From positions 1 to 8,286 of the forward strand of contig JAHQVR010000339.1 in NCBI GenBank assembly GCA_019634245.1: a stretch of DNA of 8,286 nucleotides. The letters are read 5' to 3'. Position 1 is the stretch's first letter; each line of letters begins with the position of its first letter. Shown here piece after piece: positions 1 to 6,087 of the stretch. Below the pieces are notes generated by a model, which made no database searches, was not told the DNA's origin, and worked only from the letters and a program-made list of their open reading frames with translations. Source of the stretch: Gammaproteobacteria bacterium (GTDB lineage Bacteria; Pseudomonadota; Gammaproteobacteria; Granulosicoccales; Granulosicoccaceae). The position numbers and the translations under genes are program-made.

Positions 1-809
1 AAGACATGAGCGTTGGTGATCATGTCGGTGTTCGGCCCCTGGATGCATGTGGTGAGTGCCCCGCTTGCGAACGCGGACATCAACACATTTGCCAGAATCT
101 CGATTTTCTAGGGCTTGATACCGATGGTGCGTTTCAAGAGAAATGGACCGTGCCAGCACACACTGTACACAAGCTACCAAAGTCGCTGCCACTTGATCAT
201 GCCGCTTTAATAGAACCTGCAGCCGTAGCTTGCCACGACATTCGCCGATCACGATTGCAACAAGGTGAAGACGTGCTGGTTATCGGTGGCGGTCCTATCG
301 GTATGCTTGTAGCCATGGTGGCTAAGCATCACGGTGGTAACGTTGTGGTATCGGAAATCAATGAACACCGCTTGGCCATGGCGCAAAAACTCGGCATGGA
401 CACTGTAAACCCGAAAGACACCAATGTTGCTGAGTACATAAAAGAAAAAACTGGCAATAAAGGCGCAGATGTTGTGTTTGAAGTATCCGGCACGCAACCC
501 GGTGTAGATTTGATGAGTGATGCCGTTGCAACACGAGGGCGCATCGTTATGGTTGCCATTCACGCAACTAAACCAGAAGTCGATCTGTTTCAGTTCTTTT
601 GGAAAGAAATTGAAATGCTCGGTGCGCGTGTTTACGAACCACAAGATTATGACGACGCTATTGCTCTGGTAGCAAACGGTGGAATCGATGCAAAAGAGCT
701 GATAACCAGCGTTCAGCAGTTGTCAGACATTGGCGATGCATTTGCCGAACTGGCCGGCAGCCCAACGGCCATGAAAACCCTTATTCAGTGCTCGACACTG
801 AACAGCTAA
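1..809 (+). CDS. Zinc-dependent medium-chain alcohol/polyol dehydrogenase (5' partial)
   Basis: Cytosolic NAD(P)-dependent oxidoreductase of the zinc-containing medium-chain family, which oxidises alcohols, polyols or sugar acids. The reading frame is open to the left edge, so roughly 70-80 N-terminal residues, including the catalytic-zinc Cys and GHE motif of the family, lie outside the window. Numbering from the Met codon at position 6, four cysteines at 15, 18, 21 and 29 form the structural zinc lobe. Glu70 in the IEPAA segment fits the usual extra zinc ligand. The Rossmann nucleotide loop GGGPIG is at 94-99, and an acidic residue (Glu117) at the end of the second strand favours NAD over NADP. 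The C-terminal half resembles the sorbitol, butanediol and threonine dehydrogenase branch, but the substrate cannot be read from the sequence. Only 51 bases, with no terminator, separate it from the KduD-like gene, so the two are probably co-transcribed and act in one sugar or sugar-acid pathway. The family call is firm; the substrate is open. Confidence 0.9.
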   Translation, partial: DMSVGDHVGVRPLDACGECPACERGHQHICQNLDFLGLDTDGAFQEKWTVPAHTVHKLPKSLPLDHAALIEPAAVACHDIRRSRLQQGEDVLVIGGGPIGMLVAMVAKHHGGNVVVSEINEHRLAMAQKLGMDTVNPKDTNVAEYIKEKTGNKGADVVFEVSGTQPGVDLMSDAVATRGRIVMVAIHATKPEVDLFQFFWKEIEMLGARVYEPQDYDDAIALVANGGIDAKELITSVQQLSDIGDAFAELAGSPTAMKTLIQCSTLNS

Positions 810-860
810 CAAGTAGCCACTAAAGGCATTGGCACAATTAAGTAATACGGAATTTCAGTT

Positions 861-1631
861 ATGAGCGTTGTTGATCGTTTTGACCTTAACGGTAAAACTG
901 CACTGGTTACCGGTTGTAAGCGTGGCATTGGAAAAGCCATGGCCATTGCGCTTGCAGAAGCGGGTGCCGACATCATCGGTGTCAGCGCGACACTGGAGGC
1001 CTCGGGTAGCGATGTTGAAAAGGCGGTAACGTCTCTAGGTAGAAAATTCTCTTCGTACAGTTGCAATTTCGGCGATAGAGAAGCACTAAAAAGCTTCATG
1101 AGCGCACTGAAGTCAGATCACCCAGTGGTGGATATTCTGGTCAACAACGCCGGCACAATCAAACGTGCCCCAGCGGCAGAACACCCTGATGAGTTCTGGG
1201 ACGAAGTCATTGAAGTCAACTTATCTGCACAGTTTCTTCTGACACGAGAAGTCGGGCAAATGATGCTGGCACAAGGTTCAGGCAAAATTATTTTCACAGC
1301 ATCACTACTCACCTTTCAGGGCGGCATTACTGTACCTGGCTATGCTGCAAGTAAAGGTGGCATCGGTCAGCTCACCATGGCATTCGCCAATGAGTGGGGT
1401 TCGAAAGGTATTAACGTTAACGCCATTGCACCGGGGTATATCAGAACCGATAACACCCAGGCCTTGCAGGACAACAAAGAACGGCATGACGCTATTCTCG
1501 AGCGCATTCCAGCTGGACGCTGGGGCGAACCTACCGACTTTGCCGGTCCGGTTGTGTTCCTGGCATCAGACGCTGCCAGCTACATGCATGGCAGCATCAT
1601 CACGGTCGATGGGGGTTGGATGGGTCGCTAA
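861..1631 (+). CDS. kduD: KduD-like short-chain dehydrogenase (2-dehydro-3-deoxy-D-gluconate 5-dehydrogenase type)
   Basis: Classical short-chain dehydrogenase of 256 residues, close to the roughly 253 of E. coli KduD. KduD interconverts 2,5-diketo-3-deoxygluconate and 2-keto-3-deoxygluconate in pectin/uronate breakdown. Visible motifs are the cofactor loop TGCKRGIG (17-24), NNAG (95-98), Asn120, and the catalytic Ser148, Tyr161 and Lys165. The stretches ANEW (176-179), NAIAPGY (187-193), IPAGRWGEP (216-224) and a VDGGW terminus (249-253) match KduD as I remember it. The second strand ends in GVSA with no acidic residue, so cofactor preference is unclear. The ATG at 861 has a weak ribosome site (acggaa, 847-852). 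It follows the zinc dehydrogenase, probably in one operon. Related enzymes reduce the alginate-derived uronate DEH or act on 2-deoxygluconate, so the exact substrate is inferred. The last 4 bases overlap the stop of the convergent gene. Confidence 0.82.
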   Translation: MSVVDRFDLNGKTALVTGCKRGIGKAMAIALAEAGADIIGVSATLEASGSDVEKAVTSLGRKFSSYSCNFGDREALKSFMSALKSDHPVVDILVNNAGTIKRAPAAEHPDEFWDEVIEVNLSAQFLLTREVGQMMLAQGSGKIIFTASLLTFQGGITVPGYAASKGGIGQLTMAFANEWGSKGINVNAIAPGYIRTDNTQALQDNKERHDAILERIPAGRWGEPTDFAGPVVFLASDAASYMHGSIITVDGGWMGR

Positions 1632-2686
1632 CGAGCTTCGGCTGTTTTCTGGTTGCTCCTGTGGTGATCAGCCATTTTCCGTTTACGCGCTCCACCACTC
1701 GCAAGCGTTCCATTACTATTGAGTGTCGTCAATACAGCATCTTTTAGTGCTGTTTTGACAACACCACCAGCCATGTTCTTATCCGATTCATTGCATAATC
1801 TGATGTCGTGATCCCACAAATAGCGCATGGATACGATGTCGCGCATCAATGGCCATACAATTCCGAGAACGCTAAGTACGGGCCATGGTATCGAGCGTAA
1901 TTTTAATTTGCGCCCTGTCTCATGTTCAAGGATTGTTCTCACATCCTGCATTGAGAACACATGGCCGGCAAACGGTACTACCTTGAACATGCTACCGGCA
2001 GTTTCTACCAAACTCTGACGCATTACCTTTTCCGAAAACGCCGTGGCATCGGGTAAATAGGCCCAGGTATGTTTTGTTGCCGCAACAGACGGTGTGCTCA
2101 AAACACCTTTAGGCACACCCTTGGTTAATTCATTGAACCAGTTGTTGGTTGATATATTCGGCCCAAAGAAATCACCAAACCTTAATACGGTTACCTTTAC
2201 GCCCTGCTCGCTGGCGTCGCGCAACATCGATTCCAGCCTTGCGCGCAATTGACCTTTTTCGTTTATCGGTGCATCGGGTGTGTCAGCTGTTATAACACCG
2301 CCTTCCGGAACTCCGGCGTTATAGATGTTGCCAATAAACACCAGTTGTGCCGAGTGTGTTTTGGCCATTTGGATGATCGTTCGAGTGTAGCGAATCATTA
2401 ACGGATCCCACTTGTCATACGGTACGTTAACCGCGTGAACAATGACATCGACACCAGCTGCTGCTCGATTCATCGAGTCCGGTTCTGCCAAATCGGCTTC
2501 AATCCATTCAATGTTGTCTGCCGACTTGCCGAGTCTTTTTTGCTGCGAAGCGTGGGGTATTTTCCCATTCCGGTAAGTCGCTCGAACCTGCCAGTCGGAA
2601 CGCTGAAGCGCTTCAATAAGCGCAGAACCAAAACCGCCAGTGGCACCGAGAATCAAGGCTGTATTCGTTTGAGTTGATGTACTCAC
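1628..2686 (-). CDS. NAD(P)-binding epimerase/NmrA-like extended SDR protein
   Basis: A 352-residue soluble protein with an N-terminal Rossmann fold of the extended short-chain dehydrogenase/NmrA type. The glycine-rich loop GATGGFG is at residues 14-20, followed by a VDVIVHAV segment typical of the third strand of epimerase-like proteins. The GNIYNAG segment sits where the catalytic Ser and Tyr region is expected, but I see no YxxxK pair after it. The equivalent helix reads KGQLRARLE, as in NmrA-like proteins that sense or reduce small molecules. The basic tail (about 330-352, rich in Lys and Arg) looks unstructured. The GTG start at 2686 is supported by AGGAG (2695-2699 on the plus strand as ctcct) 8 bases upstream. 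The gene is divergent from a LysR regulator, a common arrangement in which the regulator controls its neighbour. The substrate is unknown. Confidence 0.82.
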   Translation of the reverse strand: MSTSTQTNTALILGATGGFGSALIEALQRSDWQVRATYRNGKIPHASQQKRLGKSADNIEWIEADLAEPDSMNRAAAGVDVIVHAVNVPYDKWDPLMIRYTRTIIQMAKTHSAQLVFIGNIYNAGVPEGGVITADTPDAPINEKGQLRARLESMLRDASEQGVKVTVLRFGDFFGPNISTNNWFNELTKGVPKGVLSTPSVAATKHTWAYLPDATAFSEKVMRQSLVETAGSMFKVVPFAGHVFSMQDVRTILEHETGRKLKLRSIPWPVLSVLGIVWPLMRDIVSMRYLWDHDIRLCNESDKNMAGGVVKTALKDAVLTTLNSNGTLASGGARKRKMADHHRSNQKTAEAR

Positions 2687-2694
2687 TTTCCAAT

Positions 2695-2699
2695 CTCCT
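2695..2699 (-). promoter_or_regulatory. Ribosome binding site deciding a GTG start
   Basis: AGGAG on the minus strand, 8 bases before the GTG at 2686. It is the clearest Shine-Dalgarno sequence for this gene and supports a GTG rather than an internal ATG start. Confidence 0.7.
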
Positions 2700-2719
2700 G
2701 GAATATTCGATTAGTGTGT

Positions 2720-2749
2720 TTGCACTGTATCGACCCAATTTTGTATAGT
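2720..2749 (+). promoter_or_regulatory. Candidate sigma-70 promoter of the LysR gene
   Basis: A -10-like TATAGT (2744-2749, 5 of 6 matches) lies 18 bases after a weak -35-like TTGCAC (2720-2725, 3 of 6). Transcription would begin near 2756, just before the palindrome at 2759-2784, which would let the LysR protein repress its own gene. On the other strand a TATACA (2742-2747) could be the -10 of the divergent gene, with its poor -35 region inside the palindrome. This is a pattern-based guess. Confidence 0.35.
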
Positions 2750-2758
2750 GAAGGCCAA

Positions 2759-2784
2759 ATATTTGCATTCAGCTATGCAAATAT
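2759..2784. promoter_or_regulatory. Perfect 10-bp inverted repeat, probable LysR operator
   Basis: ATATTTGCAT (2759-2768) and its exact reverse complement ATGCAAATAT (2775-2784) are separated by 6 bases. The dyad centre is about 41 bases from the LysR start and 85 from the divergent start. LysR-type proteins bind dyads between divergent genes. A T-N11-A match (2768 and 2780) lies within it, but the dyad is even-length and so not a textbook LysR box. The repeat is directly visible; binding by the neighbouring regulator is inferred. Confidence 0.6.
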
Positions 2785-2812
2785 AGATATTTATTCAAAT
2801 TCAGATACTTAG

Positions 2813-3697
2813 ATGGACTGGAATCTCATCCGAGCCTATTTAATGGTCGCGGAACATGGCTCAACCGCTGCCGCTGCTCGCCATTTGGAGGTCACTCAAT
2901 CAACCATCAGCCGACATTTGGCTGAGTTGGAACAGCAGCTCAGCGTGCAGCTGTTTGACAGGAAAAAAACCGGCCTCACGCTTACAGACAAAGGGCAAGA
3001 GCTACTCTCCTTCGCACAACAAATGGATTCGGTTGCGCACAACATGCAAGCGCAGGCGGCGCACTTTTCAAGCACGGTTAGCGGTACCGTTCGCATCAGT
3101 GCGAGCGAAGTCATCGCAACCAATGTGCTGCCCTATTGCATTGCAAATATTGTGAATGACAATCCTGAGCTCGACATTGAAATAGTTGCCTCAAACGATG
3201 CATCAAACCTGTTGTCGCGAGAAGCAGATATTGCGATTCGCATGTTCCAACCCCAACAACAAGATCTCATTGCGCAACACTTGCTTGATGTCGATGTCTC
3301 CTTCTACGCTTCAAAAAACTATTTGCAGCAATACGGAGTACCTGATTCACCTGAGTCGTTCATGCAACACAGGTTTATTGGATTCGATCTGAATACCTTG
3401 TTCATAGATGGTGCTCGGCAATTGGGATTCAAATTGAAGCGAGAGCATTTTTACATTCGATCAGACGCCATTGGTGTCCAGGATAATTGTGTGATTGCCG
3501 GTTTAGGTATTGCCGTCATGCAAAACAGAATTGCAAGAGATATAACCAGTTTAGAGAAAGTGAATCTTGGGTTTGACATTCCGAGTATGCCTTTGTATCT
3601 GGTCGCACAAAAAGAGCTCAGAGTATCGCGCAAAATACGGACTGTTTTCGATGGCTTGAAGAGTGGGTTGAGTTCTTTTTACAATGCTGGGGCTTAG
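2813..3697 (+). CDS. LysR-family transcriptional regulator
   Basis: A full-length LysR-type regulator of 294 residues, the usual size, acting on DNA in the cytoplasm. The N-terminal winged helix-turn-helix spans about residues 1-60, with the signature HGSTAAAARHLEVTQSTISR then HLAELEQQLSVQLFDR (15-50). A linker helix follows to about 85. The co-inducer domain starts near SGTVRISASEV (about 90-100) and runs to the end. The start MDWNLIRAYL is the conserved beginning of many such proteins, so the ATG at 2813 is preferred although no good ribosome site precedes it. It is divergent from the epimerase-like gene and most likely controls that gene and itself through the palindrome at 2759-2784. The effector is unknown. 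A short inverted repeat just after the stop may help end transcription. Confidence 0.95.
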   Translation: MDWNLIRAYLMVAEHGSTAAAARHLEVTQSTISRHLAELEQQLSVQLFDRKKTGLTLTDKGQELLSFAQQMDSVAHNMQAQAAHFSSTVSGTVRISASEVIATNVLPYCIANIVNDNPELDIEIVASNDASNLLSREADIAIRMFQPQQQDLIAQHLLDVDVSFYASKNYLQQYGVPDSPESFMQHRFIGFDLNTLFIDGARQLGFKLKREHFYIRSDAIGVQDNCVIAGLGIAVMQNRIARDITSLEKVNLGFDIPSMPLYLVAQKELRVSRKIRTVFDGLKSGLSSFYNAGA

Positions 3698-3701
3698 CTA
3701 T

Positions 3702-3719
3702 AGAAACCTGGATTTCTAC
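3702..3719 (+). terminator. Weak hairpin after the LysR gene
   Basis: TAGAAA (3702-3707) and TTTCTA (3714-3719) form a 6-bp stem with a 6-base loop 4 bases after the LysR stop. The stem is AT-rich and no T-run follows, so terminator function is doubtful. Confidence 0.2.
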
Positions 3720-3892
3720 TAAATGGTTGCGAAATAAGTGAGGGGAGCGTCATTAGTGCGTTAGACAAAAAGGAATGATAATTTAGCATCTCAATTCCAA
3801 CCAATTCTGCTCAGGCGCTTTCGATGCGTAATCCTCAGAGCTATAAATATATTAAATAGTAAAGAATCCTTTGTTCTACACGCGCGTATACA

Positions 3893-3900
3893 TCAACCGA
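3893..3900. promoter_or_regulatory. Single TCAACCGA half-site upstream of the kinase gene
   Basis: This 8-base word is identical to one arm of the dyad at 5994-6016. It lies 118 bases before the kinase ATG, and no matching second arm is found at the same spacing. It may be a weak autoregulatory site for the response regulator. A chance match is plausible: about one copy of any given 8-mer is expected per four windows of this size. Confidence 0.25.
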
Positions 3901-4017
3901 AAGGATGAGTACGTACTGGACATTTGGGCGAGACAGAATCATACAGCATGCCGATGCATGCAACAGATATCTCCTCGATTATAGGCGCGTTTTAATTCAA
4001 AATCATACGAAACCGCT

Positions 4018-5262
4018 ATGGGCGAACCAAAAGGCCAACACGACAACGTTGACAACAAAAAATCAAAAATTAACACGTCGATAGCTTGGCCGTATCGCAT
4101 GACGCAAATCCTGGGTTGGTTTAATGATCGGCTTGTGACATTCTGGAATGAACCAGAAGTTACTGATGCGCCAGGCCCGAGGATGCTCGATTGGGTGATG
4201 GTAGCGGTTTTATTATTGTTGGCACTGGCAGAAGGAATATTTAGCGACAATGTAATTTGGCGACCTCTAACCACAGCTCTATCTATTTCATTGTTAATGA
4301 CATTGCCTTGGCGTCGCAAATATCCCTTCGGCATAGTGCTGCTCGCTTTTGGTGCGACGGCATGCGTGCACAGTGCTTCACTGTTGCTCAGCGTGGATTG
4401 GGTCGGGTTAACAACGGATGTAATTGTGGTAATTCTGCCCTATGCGTTGCTACGTTGGAGCTCTGGGCCTAAGGCAATCATCGGCTTAATGGTTATTGCA
4501 CTGTCCATCTCCACAGCCATGGTTCACGAAGGTCACACTTGGCTAGAGTTTTTCGGTGCTAGTTTGTTCGTATTGTTTCCCGCAGCCCTCGGTGCGTTTG
4601 TACGCAATTGGAAAGCCATCCAACAGCACGACAAGGAACAAGTACGCATGAGGGAGCGGGAACAGTTGGCTAGAGAACTTCATGACACAGTAGCGCACCA
4701 TGTTTCGGCTATCGCAATTCAGGCCCAGGCTGGCCAAGCAACCGCAGCAACGAACTCCGGAGCAGCGATTGAGGCACTTGAGAAAATAGAAGAAGCTGCT
4801 TCGCGTACCCTGATAGAAATGAGGTTGATTGTACGGGCACTGCGAGAGGATGAATTAGCCGAACGAGCACCTGGAGCAACGATCAAGGATATTAAACGTT
4901 TAGCGTTGGATGAGGGGTGTCCGTTACAAGTCAACGTCACACTAATGGGTGAGTTGGAGCATTTGAACTTAATGCTGCAATCGACCTTATATCGTTTAGC
5001 GCAAGAAGCAGTAACCAACGCCGTGCGTCACGCAAGCGGTGCGCAAAACGTAACCGTCAAAGTTGTGGGCGATTCAAAGCAGGTGCGCTTGACAGTTGAA
5101 GATGACGGCAAAGTTGTTGAACAAACAAAATTGCCGGGATTCGGACTACGCGGCATGGAGGAAAGGGTGGCACTCAACGGGGGTACTTTACAAACGGGTC
5201 CTGGAATATCGGGTGGCTGGATTGTCGAGGCTGTACTACCTAAGCAAGGGGGAGAATCGTGA
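4018..5262 (+). CDS. Membrane histidine kinase, NarL/DesK type (HisKA_3), actinobacterial-like
   Basis: Inner-membrane sensor kinase of 414 residues that should autophosphorylate and pass phosphate to the regulator encoded next. A polar N-terminus of about 55 residues precedes about six hydrophobic segments (roughly 60-76, 83-98, 104-124, 130-146, 152-169, 176-195). There is no large periplasmic domain, so the signal is probably sensed in or at the membrane. After a short coiled linker comes the HisKA_3 box ARELHDTVAHHVS with phospho-acceptor His222. The ATPase domain shows the N box EAVTNAVRHA (Asn334), the DDG motif (362-364) and GFGLRGM (374-380). All expected catalytic motifs are present. 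This architecture, with LHDTVAHHVSAIAIQAQAGQ, is typical of actinobacteria. The ATG at 4018 is the most upstream start (in-frame stop at 3982-3984) but has no ribosome site. The ATG at 4099 would give a shorter N-terminus closer to the family. The stop overlaps the next start by 4 bases. Confidence 0.92.
   Translation: MGEPKGQHDNVDNKKSKINTSIAWPYRMTQILGWFNDRLVTFWNEPEVTDAPGPRMLDWVMVAVLLLLALAEGIFSDNVIWRPLTTALSISLLMTLPWRRKYPFGIVLLAFGATACVHSASLLLSVDWVGLTTDVIVVILPYALLRWSSGPKAIIGLMVIALSISTAMVHEGHTWLEFFGASLFVLFPAALGAFVRNWKAIQQHDKEQVRMREREQLARELHDTVAHHVSAIAIQAQAGQATAATNSGAAIEALEKIEEAASRTLIEMRLIVRALREDELAERAPGATIKDIKRLALDEGCPLQVNVTLMGELEHLNLMLQSTLYRLAQEAVTNAVRHASGAQNVTVKVVGDSKQVRLTVEDDGKVVEQTKLPGFGLRGMEERVALNGGTLQTGPGISGGWIVEAVLPKQGGES
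5246..5252 (+). promoter_or_regulatory. Strong ribosome binding site inside the kinase gene end
   Basis: The purine run AAGGGGG, continuing into GGAGA, lies about 6 bases before the GTG at 5259. The GTGA overlap joins the kinase stop (TGA 5260-5262) to the regulator start, so the two proteins are probably made by translational coupling. Confidence 0.7.
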
Positions 5263-5915
5263 GTATCCGCGTTCTCATTGCAGATGATCAAGATATGATT
5301 CGTACCGGCCTGCGCATGATTCTCGATGCTCAACCAGATATCGAGGTGATCGGAGAAGCGGAAAACGGACGCCAGGCCGTGGATCTCGCGAGAAAATTGC
5401 ACCCTGATGTGTGTCTTTTCGATATACGAATGCCAGAAATTGACGGAATCGAGGCGGTGGGTATATTGGCAGGGCCGGAAGTTTCCAACCCTTTGGCCAT
5501 CGTTGTAATAACTACATTCGATCTAGACGAATACGTTCACGCTGCATTAAAAGCAGGTGCTCGAGGATTTCTTCTTAAAGATGCCGGGCCTGATCTGCTT
5601 GCCCAGGCTATCCGTGCGGCCGCAAGTGGTGAAGCGCTTATTGCACCCAGTATCACTGCACGCCTACTTGCTAAGTTTGCCGACTTATCTAGCAACAATT
5701 CACCTATTCAACCATTTGAACCCCTAACGGAGCGTGAAGAGCAAGTACTACTCACCGTAGCCAAAGGACGTACTAATGCAGAAATTGGCGATGAACTTCA
5801 CATCAGTCTGAGTACCGTCAAGACCCATCTTGCAAGCCTGATGCAAAAGCTTGGCGCCAGGAATCGCGTTGAGATAGCGATGTGGGCACATGAATCTGGC
5901 CGCATGCCACGTTAA
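5259..5915 (+). CDS. NarL/LuxR-family response regulator
   Basis: Response regulator of 218 residues, the normal length, partner of the kinase immediately upstream. The receiver domain (about 1-120) has the acidic pair Asp9/Asp10, phospho-acceptor Asp55 in the FDIRMPEIDG segment, Thr85 in VVITTFD, and Lys107 in GFLLKD. A linker of about 30 residues leads to a LuxR-type helix-turn-helix (about 151-212: LTEREEQVLLTVAKGRTNAEIGDELHIS, then TVKTHLASLMQKLGARNRVE; shown in two parts). All receiver residues needed for phosphorylation are present. It should bind DNA as a dimer, and the dyad at 5994-6016, 79 bases after its stop, is the best local target. The GTG start has a strong ribosome site and overlaps the kinase stop. 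The sequence resembles actinobacterial regulators of the same pairing, in line with a transferred cassette, though this rests on recollection rather than a search. Confidence 0.95.
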   Translation: MSIRVLIADDQDMIRTGLRMILDAQPDIEVIGEAENGRQAVDLARKLHPDVCLFDIRMPEIDGIEAVGILAGPEVSNPLAIVVITTFDLDEYVHAALKAGARGFLLKDAGPDLLAQAIRAAASGEALIAPSITARLLAKFADLSSNNSPIQPFEPLTEREEQVLLTVAKGRTNAEIGDELHISLSTVKTHLASLMQKLGARNRVEIAMWAHESGRMPR

Positions 5916-5993
5916 TCAAGTTGCTTACTTTGCGTTTGACTTTACGCGGTAACGACTCCAATCATCCGAAAGAACGAGTTTTTTATCGAACAC

Positions 5994-6016
5994 TCGGTTG
6001 AGATCAATTCAACCGA
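5994..6016. promoter_or_regulatory. Perfect 8-bp inverted repeat, candidate response-regulator operator
   Basis: TCGGTTGA (5994-6001) and its exact reverse complement TCAACCGA (6009-6016) flank 7 bases, with the centre at 6005, 83 bases before the ATG of the membrane-protein pair. LuxR-type response regulators bind such spaced dyads. In the same 172-base gap a TTGACT at 5936-5941 is a -35-like word, but its -10 partner is weak, so no promoter is called. The dyad is directly visible; regulator binding is inferred. Confidence 0.5.
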
Positions 6017-6072
6017 ACACCTGATGTACTAAACTGACATCTGGTCGATCATAGATTCTGTCATTCAAACAC

Positions 6073-6078
6073 AGAGGA
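6073..6078 (+). promoter_or_regulatory. Ribosome binding site for the DUF6326-like gene
   Basis: AGAGGA lies 9 bases before the ATG at 6088. This favours the long form of the protein over the internal Met44 at 6217, which has no comparable site. Confidence 0.6.
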
Positions 6079-6087
6079 TATAGAACT

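Larger units (their letters stand above)
3698..4017. other. 320-base intergenic region before the two-component system
   Basis: No gene is supported here. Contents seen: the weak hairpin at 3702-3719; an AT-rich stretch at 3841-3860 with TATAAA (3842-3847) that could hold a -10 element but has only a poor -35 (tttcga, 3819-3824); short palindromes ACGCGCGT, GTACGTAC and two copies of GCATGC (3947-3952, 3956-3961); and a TCAACCGA half-site at 3893-3900. An open frame of 59 codons (3905-4084) begins directly after aaagg with no spacing and overlaps the kinase start. Its product has no recognisable family, so it is not called as a gene. Confidence 0.5.

Noticed and set aside
249..644. Minus-strand open frame of 131 codons inside the zinc dehydrogenase gene
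   Set aside because: It lies wholly antisense to a clear dehydrogenase with family motifs, and its product is Cys/His/Phe-rich with no recognisable domain.
1342..1722. Plus-strand open frame of 126 codons overlapping the KduD-like gene
   Set aside because: It is a frame-shifted shadow of the KduD-like gene and its product has no family features.
3947..3961. Two GCATGC palindromes 3 bases apart before the kinase gene
   Set aside because: Each is a self-complementary 6-mer expected by chance; there is no regulatory context beyond position.
3939..4334. Minus-strand open frame of 131 codons at the start of the kinase gene
   Set aside because: It is antisense to the kinase membrane region, with no ribosome site and no recognisable domain.
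5028..5402. Minus-strand open frame of 124 codons across the kinase/regulator junction
   Set aside because: It is antisense to the ATPase and receiver domains, both of which are intact on the plus strand.
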